Shown piece after piece: positions 34,089 through 42,529 of a DNA stretch of 64,000 bases. The stretch's first letter is position 1. Each line of letters begins with the position of its first letter. Below the pieces are notes generated by a model. The model was not told the DNA's origin and did not search any database. It saw nothing but the letters and a program-made list of their open reading frames with translations. The position numbers were made by a program, and so were the translations under genes. Origin of the DNA: Ornithinimicrobium avium (lineage in GTDB: Bacteria > Actinomycetota > Actinomycetes > Actinomycetales > Dermatophilaceae); assembly GCF_003351765.1 (NCBI RefSeq), contig NZ_CP031229.1:1054001-1118000 (forward strand), read 5' to 3'.

Positions 34089-34922
34089 ATGCCGCGCACC
34101 CTCACCGACGACCTCGGCCACCCCGTGGAGCTGCCCGACGGGGAGGTGGCACGCGTCGTCTCGCTCGTGCCGTCGCTGACCGAGGCGGTCGCCGCCACCC
34201 GCCGCGAGGCGCTGGTCGGGGCCACCGACTGGTGCACCCGTCCGGCCGACCTCGACGTGGCGCGGGTCCGCGGCACCAAGAACCCGGACCGCGCCGCGGT
34301 GCGGGCTCTCGACCCGCAGCTGGTCCTCGTCGTCCAGGAGGAGAACCGCGAGCTCGACGTTCGCCGGCTGCGCGAGGCCGGGGTCCCCGTGTGGGTCATG
34401 GTCATCGAGTCGGTGCCGCAGGCGCTGGCTGCGATGCGCCGGCTCTTCGAGGACGTGCTGGGCTGGGGCGTGCCCGGATGGCTGGAGACGGTCGAGGGGG
34501 TATGGGGCCCCTCGCCCGATCCGGAGGTCCCCCGTCCTGGCGTCGTGGCCGGTCGTCAGTCGGAGCGGGTCGAGCGGACGCGGGTCGCGGTCCCGATCTG
34601 GCGGGACCCGTGGATGGTCGTCGGGTCGCGCAACTTCACCTCCGACCTGCTGCGACGGGCCGGGCTGGAGAACGTCTTCGAGGACCACCAGGGCCGCTAC
34701 CCGCACGTCGACGTGGCGGACGTCGACGGCTCCGGGGCCGACGTCGTCCTGCTGCCGGACGAGCCCTACGAGTTCACCGCGCAGGACGGCCCGGAGGCGT
34801 TCACCCGCACGCCGACCCGGCTGGTGAGCGGGCGGCTGCTGACCTGGTACGGCCCCTCGCTGCTCGAGGCCTGGGAGCAGCTCGCGGCCCTGCGGCGGCC
34901 CGACCGGCCCGCCCGGCGGTAG
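34089..34922 (+). CDS. Helical-backbone metal receptor (BtuF-like) without signal peptide
   Basis: A 277-residue protein of the cobalamin/haem substrate-binding superfamily: VVSLVPSLTEAVAA at the first strand, LVGATDWCTRP, ALDPQLVLVVQEEN and IWRDPWMVVGSRNFTSDLL are typical BtuF/periplasmic-binding segments. The start MPRTLTDDLGHPVELPDGEV goes directly into the domain, so there is no signal peptide or lipobox, and no ABC permease or ATPase is adjacent. It therefore probably works in the cytosol, as do other short family members. TACCGT is seven bases before ATG 34089, suggesting a leaderless mRNA. Confidence 0.8.
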   Translation: MPRTLTDDLGHPVELPDGEVARVVSLVPSLTEAVAATRREALVGATDWCTRPADLDVARVRGTKNPDRAAVRALDPQLVLVVQEENRELDVRRLREAGVPVWVMVIESVPQALAAMRRLFEDVLGWGVPGWLETVEGVWGPSPDPEVPRPGVVAGRQSERVERTRVAVPIWRDPWMVVGSRNFTSDLLRRAGLENVFEDHQGRYPHVDVADVDGSGADVVLLPDEPYEFTAQDGPEAFTRTPTRLVSGRLLTWYGPSLLEAWEQLAALRRPDRPARR

Positions 34923-34939
34923 ACGGCCGGTCGCGCGTG

Positions 34940-34956
34940 CCCCCCCCCCCCCCCCC
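34940..34956. repeat. Homopolymer tract of 17 C
   Basis: An uninterrupted run of 17 cytosines lies in the 56-bp gap between the converging metal-receptor and small membrane-protein genes. Its length may be imprecise in the assembly, and it is outside coding sequence. Confidence 0.9.
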
Positions 34957-34978
34957 GGGCCGCCGAGGGCGGGACTGC

Positions 34979-35374
34979 TCAGGCCAGACGGTCCGGGCTG
35001 ACCGGCTCCGGGAGCGCGCCCGGCCTGCGGTAGGCGAGCGTGGCCAGGGCCGCCGAGCCGAGCAGCAGCAGCACGCCCAGGACGACGTGCACCCACTTCA
35101 GCTCCATCTCGGCCAGACCGACCTGCACCAGGAACAGCACGGCCATGCCGGCGGCGTGCATGAAGATGCCCTTGTTGCCGCTGCGCCGCATCCACAGGAA
35201 GGCAGCGACGGCCGCGACCAGCGACACGACGAAGGTCAGATAGCCCACGTCACCGTGCCAGGACACCCAGCTGCCGCTGACGATCACGAAACCCAGGACC
35301 GTCTGGAGCAGCGCGAGCCCGGCGGTGACCAGCGCCGAGAGCTGGAGGGTGAGCAGGACGGGAGACTTTGTCAT
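34979..35374 (-). CDS. Small four-helix membrane protein, unknown
   Basis: A 131-residue protein with four predicted helices (about 7-32, 42-61, 71-88, 92-112), a short polar connection (MRRSGNKGIFMH) and a charged C-terminus. It resembles small actinobacterial membrane proteins with COX15/heme-A-synthase-like topology, but I see no haem-ligand pattern firm enough to name it. Monocistronic, converging on the metal-receptor gene. Confidence 0.65.
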   Translation of the reverse strand: MTKSPVLLTLQLSALVTAGLALLQTVLGFVIVSGSWVSWHGDVGYLTFVVSLVAAVAAFLWMRRSGNKGIFMHAAGMAVLFLVQVGLAEMELKWVHVVLGVLLLLGSAALATLAYRRPGALPEPVSPDRLA

Positions 35375-35452
35375 GACCCCAGTGTCCCAGACCGGCCTCG
35401 CGGCCCTGCTGCCCCAGGACGCACGGACCCGGGGGCACCTGCCACGCAGCGC

Positions 35453-37000
35453 TCACACCAGGCGCACGTTGACCTGCTGGATCTGGGTGAAGCCCTCGAG
35501 CATCCCCTCGAGGGAGAACTCCCGCCCCTGTCCGCTGGCCTTCATGCCGCCGTAGGACTGGCCGACCTGCTGCCCGCCACCCTGGTTGACCTGCACCCAG
35601 CCGGACTCGACGCGGTGCGCGGTGCGCAGCGCGGCGCCCACGTCCCGGGAGAAGACGAAGGCCGCCAGGCCGTAGTGCGAGTCGTTGGCCATCGCCACCA
35701 CCTCCTCCTCCTCCCGCCACCGGATGACCGAGAGCACCGGCCCGAAGATCTCCTCGCGGGCGATGCGCCAGTCGTTGGACACCTGGGTCAGGATCATCGG
35801 CGCGTGGTAGAAGCCGGGCTCGCCGACGGTGAGCGCGGGTCGGCCGTCGTAGGCGACCTGCACCCCCTCCTGCGCGAGGCCGTCCTCGATGTAGCCCTGC
35901 ACCCGCTGCCACTGGCGCTCGTTGATGATGCAGCCGATGTCGCTGCCCTCGTCCCGGGGATCGCCGACCCGCAGCTGGGAGACCCGGGCGACGAGCCGCT
36001 CCAGGAAGGAGTCGTGGATGTCCTCGTGCAGGAAGAGACGGGAGCCTGAGGTGCAGCTCTGGCCCTGCCGGGCGAAGCGGGTGGCCAGCAGCACCTGCTC
36101 CACCACCGCGTCCGTGTCGGAGTCGGGGAAGACGATGCAGGGCGACTTGCCGCCGAGCTCGAGGGAGACGTGCGCGAGCCGCTCCCCCGCACGGGAGGCG
36201 ACGCCGGACCCGGTGGCGGTCGAGCCGGTGAAGGACACCTTGTCCACACCCTCGTGCACGACGAGGGCCTCGCCGACCTCCCGCCCGTAGCCGGTGACGA
36301 CGTTGAGCACGCCGTCGGGCAGGTGCCGCTGGCAGACCTCGGCCAGCTCCAGGATCGTCAGCGGTGCGTCCTCGGCCGCCTTGAGCACGACCGTGTTGCC
36401 GGAGACGAGGGCGGCGGGCAGCTTGAAGGCGGCGATCATCAGCGGGGAGTTCCACGGCAGGATCCCGGCGACGACCCCGAGCGGCAGCCGTCGGGTGTAG
36501 CTCAGCGCCTCGTCCCCGGTCGGCAGGCTCACGCCCTTGACCTCGCCGGCGAGCCCGGCGAAGAAGCGGAACGCGGTGACCAGCAGCTGCGCCTCCGGCC
36601 GGGCCTGGGTGCGGATCGCGTTGCCGGTGTCGACGGCGGTCAGCCGCGCGAGGTCCTCGACGAGCGGCTCGAGGTCGTCGGCGATCCTCAGGAGCGCCCG
36701 CTGCCGCTGCGTGAAGGGCAGCGCCGCCCACCCGGGGAACGCCTCCCGCGCCGCGCGCACGGCCCGGTCGGCGTCCTCGGCCCTGCCTCTTGGGGTGCGC
36801 GCGAGGACCCGGAAGCGGTCCAGCGGCGTGATGACGTCGATGGTCTCCCCGGCGGCGGCCGCCACCCACTGCCCGCCGACGAGCATGCCGTAGTCGCGCG
36901 GCTGCGCGTCCTCGGCGGTCGGGTAGGGCAGCCCGGCGGCGAGGCTGCCGTCCCGGGTCGTGGTCTGGTTCGCCGTGGTGGCGCTCGTCGTGTCGGTCAT
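35453..37000 (-). CDS. NAD(P)-dependent aldehyde dehydrogenase
   Basis: A 515-residue ALDH-superfamily enzyme. PWNSPLMIAAFKLPAAL forms part of the coenzyme site, FTGSTATGSGVA is the Rossmann turn, and the general-base Glu is in VSLELGGKSP. The catalytic cysteine is in ARQGQSCTSGSRLF, and EEIFGPVLSVIRW is conserved. It oxidises an aldehyde to the acid with NAD(P)+; the substrate is not determinable. A Ser/Thr-rich leader of about 20 residues precedes the domain. Start ATG 36998-37000; the frame is open upstream. The DUF429 gene ends 32 bp upstream on the same strand and may be co-transcribed. Confidence 0.9.
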   Translation of the reverse strand: MTDTTSATTANQTTTRDGSLAAGLPYPTAEDAQPRDYGMLVGGQWVAAAAGETIDVITPLDRFRVLARTPRGRAEDADRAVRAAREAFPGWAALPFTQRQRALLRIADDLEPLVEDLARLTAVDTGNAIRTQARPEAQLLVTAFRFFAGLAGEVKGVSLPTGDEALSYTRRLPLGVVAGILPWNSPLMIAAFKLPAALVSGNTVVLKAAEDAPLTILELAEVCQRHLPDGVLNVVTGYGREVGEALVVHEGVDKVSFTGSTATGSGVASRAGERLAHVSLELGGKSPCIVFPDSDTDAVVEQVLLATRFARQGQSCTSGSRLFLHEDIHDSFLERLVARVSQLRVGDPRDEGSDIGCIINERQWQRVQGYIEDGLAQEGVQVAYDGRPALTVGEPGFYHAPMILTQVSNDWRIAREEIFGPVLSVIRWREEEEVVAMANDSHYGLAAFVFSRDVGAALRTAHRVESGWVQVNQGGGQQVGQSYGGMKASGQGREFSLEGMLEGFTQIQQVNVRLV

Positions 37001-37032
37001 CTGCGGTGGCTCCTCGCGGGGACGGGTCGGGG

Positions 37033-37770
37033 TCAGACGTGGATCGCGGCCGGGAGGCCGTCGGAGAAGGTCTCGGGAGTCTCGGGGAAGGTGCGCCCGG
37101 CGCCCGTCTTCACCCGGTGCGCGGTCCATGCCGCCGCGCACGCGTCGAGCAGGTCGTCGACGCCGACCCCGACGGGCAGCGTCCCGGGCGGGGCGACGCC
37201 GGAGCGGGTCAGCACCTGCCGGCGCTCGGCAGCGCCCTGGGCCGACCGTTTGCTGGTGGCGGCGGGAGCGCCCGCCATCTGCGCGAACGACGCCTCCGGG
37301 TGCACCTCCACCACGACGAACGGCAGGTCCTGGCGCAGCCAGGCGTCCACCTCGGCGATCCGGGTGCGCAGCGCCCACGCCTGCTGCGAGACGCCCGCCC
37401 CGATGCGCTCGCGGTTGAGCGCGTTCGCCTGGCCGAAGCTGTCGGCATACACGGCCTGGCGGACCGGGGTGGTGAACACCGAGGAGGAGCGCGGACCCAC
37501 GAAGCGACGGGTCTGCACGTCGGCCTCGCGGCGGGTGCCGTCGGGCAGCCCGACCGGGATGTCGACGCCGACCACCGCCACCGGCCCGGCGGCCGCGACC
37601 AGCTCGGCCACGGTCGCGGCGACGAGCACGAGCGGGGTGCCGTGGCCCGAGGCGTCCAGGACCGCGCCGACCCAGCCTCCGCGGCAGGCGTCGACGCCCA
37701 TGACCGGCAGCGACTCCTCCACCGGCGCCCGGCGACCGGGCCGGCCCGTGGGCTGCGCCCGCTCGCTCAC
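37033..37770 (-). CDS. DUF429 family protein (predicted RNase H-like fold)
   Basis: About 245 residues with the DUF429 signature: VMGVDACRGGWVGAVLD as the first acidic strand, VVGVDIPVGLPDG as the second, RRFVGPRSSSVFTTPVR, and EVHPEASFAQMAG. The family is predicted to adopt an RNase H-like nuclease fold; activity is unproven. Start chosen at GTG 37768-37770 because GGGAGGAG lies eight bases upstream. An ATG at 37899 would add 43 residues of unconserved Arg/Ala-rich sequence. Confidence 0.8.
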   Translation of the reverse strand: MSERAQPTGRPGRRAPVEESLPVMGVDACRGGWVGAVLDASGHGTPLVLVAATVAELVAAAGPVAVVGVDIPVGLPDGTRREADVQTRRFVGPRSSSVFTTPVRQAVYADSFGQANALNRERIGAGVSQQAWALRTRIAEVDAWLRQDLPFVVVEVHPEASFAQMAGAPAATSKRSAQGAAERRQVLTRSGVAPPGTLPVGVGVDDLLDACAAAWTAHRVKTGAGRTFPETPETFSDGLPAAIHV

Positions 37771-37981
37771 CTTCGCGCTCCTCCCGGTGCTCCGCGCACG
37801 GCCCTGGTGGGCGTGCGGGCGGTCCTGGCCCGTCCTGCCGGCGGCCGTCGCGGACGCACGCCCTGCGGTGACCCGCCGCCACCACTGCCTCAGGTCCATG
37901 TGCTCACTGTAGGCCGGGACCGTCGCCCGGGTCCGCGCGCCTGCGCCCCGGCACCGGCCGGCACTGCCAGACTTCCCAGTC

Positions 37982-38656
37982 ATGCCGTCCCGCACGCCCG
38001 CGCTGCTCGCCGCCGCCCTCCTCGCGGGGGTCGTGAACGTGGCGGCGGCCTTCCTGGGCATGGACCCGCTGGCGCGGGTGGCGCAGTGGCTCTACCTGCC
38101 GCCGCTGGCGCTCGCCCTGGTGCAGTCGGGCTGGCTGCACACCCGGCTCTCCCGCTGGTGGCTCGCCGGTCTGGCGCTGTGCTGGCTCGGCGACGGGCTG
38201 GGGTGGCTGGGCTTCGAGGTGCTGCTCGGGCTGTTCCTGCTCGGGCACGTGGCCTACCTGGTCGGGTTGCTGCCGACGTGGCGCCGCTCGTGGGCGCTGC
38301 GACCCCGCGGGCTGCTGCACGTGGCCCTGCTGGTGGTGGGACTGCTGCTCGTCGCGCCGCTGGCCGGGTCGCTGGTGGCGGTGGTCGTCGCCTACGGCAT
38401 CGTGCTCACGGCCGTGGCTCTGCTCGCGACCGCGGCCGGGTGGCCGGGCGTGGCCGGGGGCCTGCTCTTCATGGTCAGCGACCTGTCCCTGGCCTGGCTG
38501 CGCTTCAGCGGGTCCGACCTCGGCGACGGCTGGCGCTCGCTGGTGGTCATCGGGACGTACGTGCCGGCGCAGGCGCTGCTGCTGGTCGGCGTGCTCCGGC
38601 TGGGCACGCGGCACCCTCACGCCGAGGAGCGCTCCGCCAGGAGGTCCACCGCGTAG
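37982..38656 (+). CDS. YhhN-family membrane protein, lysoplasmalogenase-like
   Basis: A 224-residue protein with about eight hydrophobic segments and the conserved acidic residues of YhhN/TMEM86 proteins (ALCWLGDGLGWLG and LFMVSDLSLAWLRF). Known members hydrolyse the vinyl-ether bond of lysoplasmalogens in the membrane. Whether this bacterium makes plasmalogens is unknown, so substrate assignment is by family only. The last 40 bases overlap the 3' end of the converging aroQ gene. Confidence 0.85.
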   Translation: MPSRTPALLAAALLAGVVNVAAAFLGMDPLARVAQWLYLPPLALALVQSGWLHTRLSRWWLAGLALCWLGDGLGWLGFEVLLGLFLLGHVAYLVGLLPTWRRSWALRPRGLLHVALLVVGLLLVAPLAGSLVAVVVAYGIVLTAVALLATAAGWPGVAGGLLFMVSDLSLAWLRFSGSDLGDGWRSLVVIGTYVPAQALLLVGVLRLGTRHPHAEERSARRSTA

Positions 38657-39063
38657 CGGTAGCCGGCCACGCCGGCTCCGGCCACCACCGCGACGGCCAC
38701 CGGCGAGACGTAGGACACGTGCCGGAACGGTTCACGCGCGTGCGGGTTGGTCAGGTGCACCTCCACGACCGGCAGCCGGGTCGCCCTGACCGCGTCCAGC
38801 AGCGCGACCGAGGTGTGGGTGTAGGCCGCCGCGTTGAGCACCACGCCGACCACGTCCCCGGCGGCCGCCGCCTCGTGCAGCGCGTCGACCAGCCCGCCCT
38901 CGTGGTTGGTCTGCACGCAGGTGACCTCCAGGCCGTGCCTGCGCGCCTCAGCGGCGCACACCTCCTCGACGTCGGCGAGCGTCGCCGTGCCGTAGAGCTC
39001 GGGCTCGCGGGTGCCGAGCAGGTTGAGGTTGGGTCCGTTGAGGACGAGGATCCGCCGGGTCAT
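38617..39063 (-). CDS. aroQ: 3-dehydroquinate dehydratase, type II
   Basis: A 148-residue dodecameric dehydratase of the shikimate pathway. RRILVLNGPNLNLLGTREPELYG carries the substrate-binding and catalytic-loop residues (Tyr near 24). VTCVQTNHEGGLVDALHEA and VLNAAAYTHTSVALLDA complete the site with the catalytic His, and EVHLTNPHAREPFRHVSYVS closes the fold. Full length for the family. It is not next to other aro genes here. Confidence 0.96.
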   Translation of the reverse strand: MTRRILVLNGPNLNLLGTREPELYGTATLADVEEVCAAEARRHGLEVTCVQTNHEGGLVDALHEAAAAGDVVGVVLNAAAYTHTSVALLDAVRATRLPVVEVHLTNPHAREPFRHVSYVSPVAVAVVAGAGVAGYRYAVDLLAERSSA

Positions 39064-39121
39064 GGGTCAAGGGTGGCACAGGGCCGGACCCCGCCCCGGC
39101 CGGAGGACCGGGGGATCGCGG

Positions 39122-39304
39122 CTAGAGGTCGCGCGTGGGGTGCGGCTCGTGCAGCCGCGCCGTGTCCTCGCGCACCATGTCGGGGTCCTCCAGGAGAGTG
39201 TCGTCCACCTTCGGGCGGGCCCGGAGGAACAGGATGCTCGCGATCAACCCTCCCCACACCACGACCATGGCGACGATCATCATCATGACGGCGCTGCCGC
39301 TCAT
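39122..39304 (-). CDS. metS: NSS amino-acid transporter small subunit (MetS-like)
   Basis: A 60-residue single-helix protein: MSGSAVMMMIVAMVVVWGGL begins the TM segment (about 5-27), followed by a charged tail (RARPKVDDTLLEDPDMV). It matches the small subunit needed by MetP-type sodium-coupled methionine/alanine importers. The ATG at 39302-39304 overlaps the transporter stop as ATGA, so synthesis of the two subunits is coupled. Confidence 0.85.
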   Translation of the reverse strand: MSGSAVMMMIVAMVVVWGGLIASILFLRARPKVDDTLLEDPDMVREDTARLHEPHPTRDL

Positions 39305-40857
39305 CGCTCGACCTCCTCGTCGACGTCGGGCCACGCGACGAAGTCCTTGTTGTCGCGGCCCTTCCAGGGTATCGCGGTCAGGATCAGCGCGGCCACGACC
39401 ACGAAGGCGATCGTGCCCCAGCCGAAGAGGGCGAGGTACCACTGCGGGTAGCCCTCGTAGCCGTCGCCGATCAGGCTGATGAGCTTGTCGACCAGCATGA
39501 CGGTCAGGAAGATCGGGGCGAGGACGCCGATGAGGACGACCCAGACCCGGCCGATCTTGAACGTCGAGACGGCGTTGAGGTGCCGGTTGAGCACGCCGGA
39601 CTTGCGCACCACCCAGACCACGACGATCGTCATGACGATCGCCGAGGTGATGATGCCGACGTTGTTGGCCCACTGGTCGACGGTGTCCAGGGCGATGAGG
39701 CCGGAGGTGGTCGAGAAGAGGGCGATGGAGATCACCGCGCAGACCGCCGAGACGGTGATGGCGCTGGCGGTGCGGCTCAGCCCGAACTTCTCCTGCACCG
39801 AGGCGGCCACGCCCAGCAGGATGGAGATGATCGAGGTGAAGCCGGCCATGATCAGGGCGCCGAAGAAGACGGCGCCGAAGATGTTGCCGCCGGGCATCTG
39901 GTTGATCACCGCGGGGAAGGTGACGAACGACAGGATCGGTCCGGTCAGCCCCTCCAGATCGCCGACGGCCACGTCCTGCTGGTGGGCCATGAAGCCCAGG
40001 GTGGCGAAGACGCCGATGCCGGCCAGGATCTCGAAGGAGGAGTTCGCGAACGCGACCACCAGACCGGAGGTGGTCATGTTGGTCTTGCGCCGCTGGTAGG
40101 AGGCGTAGGTGACCATGATGCCGAAGGCGATCGAGAGGGAGAAGAAGATCTGGCTGTAGGCGGCGATCCACACGTTGAGGTTGCTGAGCGCCGACCAGTC
40201 GGGGGTGAACAGCGCGTTGAGCCCGTCCATCGCTCCCGGCAGCGTGATCGCCCGGATCACCAGCCCGGCGAAGGCGACGAACAGCAGCGGGATGAAGACG
40301 ACGGTGACCTTCTGCACGCCGTCGCTGACCTTGAGCGCCAGCACCACGAGGACCGCGACCCAGACCAGGACCACCGGGATCGCCACGCTCGGCACGATGG
40401 TGGCCGAGACGCCGGGGTCGCCGACCTTGAGGTACTCGCCGGTGAAGAAGGCCAGAGTGTCCTCGCCCCAGCTGAGGTTGAAGGAGTAGACGAAGTAGCT
40501 CATGGACCAGGCGATCACCGCGGCGTAGTAGACGGCGATGACGAAGGACAGCATGATCTGGAACCAGCCGAGCGCCTCGGTGGGCCTGCTCATCCGCCGG
40601 AAGGCCAGCGGCGCTGCGGCCCGGTAGCGGTGCCCGATCGAGTAGTCCAGGAACAGGATCGGGATCCCGGCCGTCAGCAACGCGCACAGGTAGGGGACGA
40701 TGAACGCCCCGCCGCCGCTCTCGAAGGCGACGCCGGGGAAGCGCCAGATGTTGCCCAGTCCGACCGCCGAGCCGATGGCCGCGAGGATGAAGCCCGAGGG
40801 TGAGCTCCACGTGTCGCGCGTCTCGGGGGCGACCGCCGTGCTGCCGGTCGACGCCAT
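39301..40857 (-). CDS. metP: Sodium-dependent NSS-family amino-acid transporter (MetP-like)
   Basis: A 518-residue, about 12-TM transporter of the neurotransmitter:sodium symporter family. TM1 carries FILAAIGSAVGLGNIWRFP, the diagnostic unwound helix with the sodium/substrate site, and TM6 has IFFSLSIAFGIMVTYASYQ. The coupled small subunit downstream indicates the methionine/alanine import group; specificity is by family. It has a very strong ribosome-binding site (AAGGAGGT) before ATG 40855-40857. Confidence 0.92.
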   Translation of the reverse strand: MASTGSTAVAPETRDTWSSPSGFILAAIGSAVGLGNIWRFPGVAFESGGGAFIVPYLCALLTAGIPILFLDYSIGHRYRAAAPLAFRRMSRPTEALGWFQIMLSFVIAVYYAAVIAWSMSYFVYSFNLSWGEDTLAFFTGEYLKVGDPGVSATIVPSVAIPVVLVWVAVLVVLALKVSDGVQKVTVVFIPLLFVAFAGLVIRAITLPGAMDGLNALFTPDWSALSNLNVWIAAYSQIFFSLSIAFGIMVTYASYQRRKTNMTTSGLVVAFANSSFEILAGIGVFATLGFMAHQQDVAVGDLEGLTGPILSFVTFPAVINQMPGGNIFGAVFFGALIMAGFTSIISILLGVAASVQEKFGLSRTASAITVSAVCAVISIALFSTTSGLIALDTVDQWANNVGIITSAIVMTIVVVWVVRKSGVLNRHLNAVSTFKIGRVWVVLIGVLAPIFLTVMLVDKLISLIGDGYEGYPQWYLALFGWGTIAFVVVAALILTAIPWKGRDNKDFVAWPDVDEEVER

Positions 40858-40963
40858 CGCCTACCTCCTTGTCCCAGTGAACGCTGTCGGCAGCGACCCT
40901 ACGCCCAACGCGGCCGGCGTGGTGGGAAACCCGCGGCGAGTCGCCCGCCCCGGTCCCGGCCCC

Positions 40964-42508
40964 TCAGCCCTCGAGCACCGCCCGTGCCGCGTGGTAGCCG
41001 CCGAGGGCGCTCACGCCCCCGCCCCGCCGCGAGCCGGCTCCCGCCAGCAGCACCCCGGGGTATGGGGTGTCCACCCCCCACCTGCGGGCCGCGGTGTCGA
41101 GCGGTTCGTCGTCGTCCGCCCACGGCCAGGTCAGGGGGGCGTGGAAGATGTTGCCGCCCGGCATCGCCAACGAGGCCTCCAGGTCCCGGGTCGTCCTGGT
41201 CTCCACGCAGCGGCGCCCGTCGGGCAGGCGCAGGACCACGTCCTGCACCGGCTCGGCCAGGACCGAGCCCAGGGAGTCCAGCACGGCACGCTCCAGCCCC
41301 TCCCGCGCCCCGGGGCCGGCGCCGTCGAGGAGCCGGTCGGGGGTCTGCAGGGTGAAGACGGTCAGCGTGTGCGCCCCGGCCTCGCGCAGCGCCGGGCTGA
41401 GGATCGAGGGGTCGCTGAGGGAGTGGCAGTAGACCTCCAGCGGCATCGGCTCGGGCACCCGACCGGCGAGGGCCGAGCCGTGCGCGGCGAGGAGCTGGGA
41501 GTAGGTCTCGTTGACGTGCAGGGTGCCGCCGAACGCCGCCTCCGGGGGGACGCCGGGCTCGCGCAGCCGCGGCAGCCGGGACAGCAGCAGGTTGACCTTG
41601 ACCTGCGCACCCTCCACCCGCGCGTGGTCCGTGCCGAGCAGGTCGTCCAGGACCGAGGGCGCCGCCGCCCACAGGACGGTGCCCGCGGTGGCGCGGTGCT
41701 CCATACCCTGCTCGTCGACCCAGGCGACCGCCCCCTCCTCCACGCCGGTCGCGGTGGCCCCGGTCCGGAGGTCGGCACCGGCGCGGCGCGCGACCTCGGC
41801 GAGCTGCGCGGGCACCTGGCCCATCCCCCCGACCGGCACGTCCCAGTCGCCGGTGCCGCCGCCCATGACGTGGTAGAGGAAGCAGACGTTGTGCCGCAGG
41901 TCCGCCCCGTGCGGGTGGGCGAAGGTGGAGATCAGCGCGTCGGTGAGCACGACGCCGCGCACCAGGTCGTGCGTGAAGGTCGACTCGACGACCTCCCCGA
42001 GCGGACGGTCGAGGAAGTCGCGGACCAGACCGGGGTCACCGATCCGCCCGACCACCGCCGAGCGGCGCGGCAGCGGTCCGGTGACCGTCGGCCACACCGC
42101 CCCGGCCAGCCGGCCGGTGCGCGCGGAGAACTCCGCCCAGGCACCGACGTCGCCGCCCGCCCCGACCGAGGTGAGCGAGCGCGCGGTCGCGCCCGGGTCC
42201 TGGTTGTCGACGAGCAGACCGGTGTCGGCGCCGGGGACGGGGGTGTAGGAGGACCAGCGCCGCCGCGCGAGCCGCAGCCGCAGGCCGAGGTCGTCGACGA
42301 CCTGCTCGGGCAGCAGGCTGACCAGGTAGGAGTAGCGCGAGATGCGCGCCCCCGCGCCCTCGAAGAGCTCGGCGCTGACCGTCGCCCCGCCCAGGGCGGT
42401 CTGGCGCTCCAGGAGGAGCACCGAGCGTCCCGCCCTCGCCAGGTAGGCAGCAGCAGCGAGGCCGTTGTGGCCGCCGCCGACGATCACGACGTCGTGGGAG
42501 GTCGTCAT
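40964..42508 (-). CDS. Phytoene-desaturase-like FAD oxidoreductase (PYROXD2-type)
   Basis: A 514-residue flavoprotein with an N-terminal FAD fold VVIVGGGHNGLAAAAYLARAG and LLLERQTALGGATVSAELF. The C-terminal LLAGAGSRRGGGVSALGGYHAAR forms the flavin-contact end. It is close to the NAD(P)/FAD-dependent phytoene-dehydrogenase-related proteins, whose substrates are mostly unknown. No carotenoid genes are adjacent, so a carotenoid role is not supported here. It follows gdhA on the same strand by 21 bp and may be co-transcribed. Confidence 0.85.
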   Translation of the reverse strand: MTTSHDVVIVGGGHNGLAAAAYLARAGRSVLLLERQTALGGATVSAELFEGAGARISRYSYLVSLLPEQVVDDLGLRLRLARRRWSSYTPVPGADTGLLVDNQDPGATARSLTSVGAGGDVGAWAEFSARTGRLAGAVWPTVTGPLPRRSAVVGRIGDPGLVRDFLDRPLGEVVESTFTHDLVRGVVLTDALISTFAHPHGADLRHNVCFLYHVMGGGTGDWDVPVGGMGQVPAQLAEVARRAGADLRTGATATGVEEGAVAWVDEQGMEHRATAGTVLWAAAPSVLDDLLGTDHARVEGAQVKVNLLLSRLPRLREPGVPPEAAFGGTLHVNETYSQLLAAHGSALAGRVPEPMPLEVYCHSLSDPSILSPALREAGAHTLTVFTLQTPDRLLDGAGPGAREGLERAVLDSLGSVLAEPVQDVVLRLPDGRRCVETRTTRDLEASLAMPGGNIFHAPLTWPWADDDEPLDTAARRWGVDTPYPGVLLAGAGSRRGGGVSALGGYHAARAVLEG

Positions 42509-42529
42509 CCCCGCAGGGTAGCGACCGCT

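Noticed and set aside
37771..37899. N-terminal extension of DUF429 from ATG 37899
   Set aside because: The extra residues are Arg/Ala-rich and unlike the family, while GTG 37770 has a good ribosome-binding site.
40964..42508. Carotenoid biosynthesis gene
   Set aside because: The fold is phytoene-desaturase-like, but no crt genes are adjacent and the subgroup is PYROXD2-like with unknown substrate.
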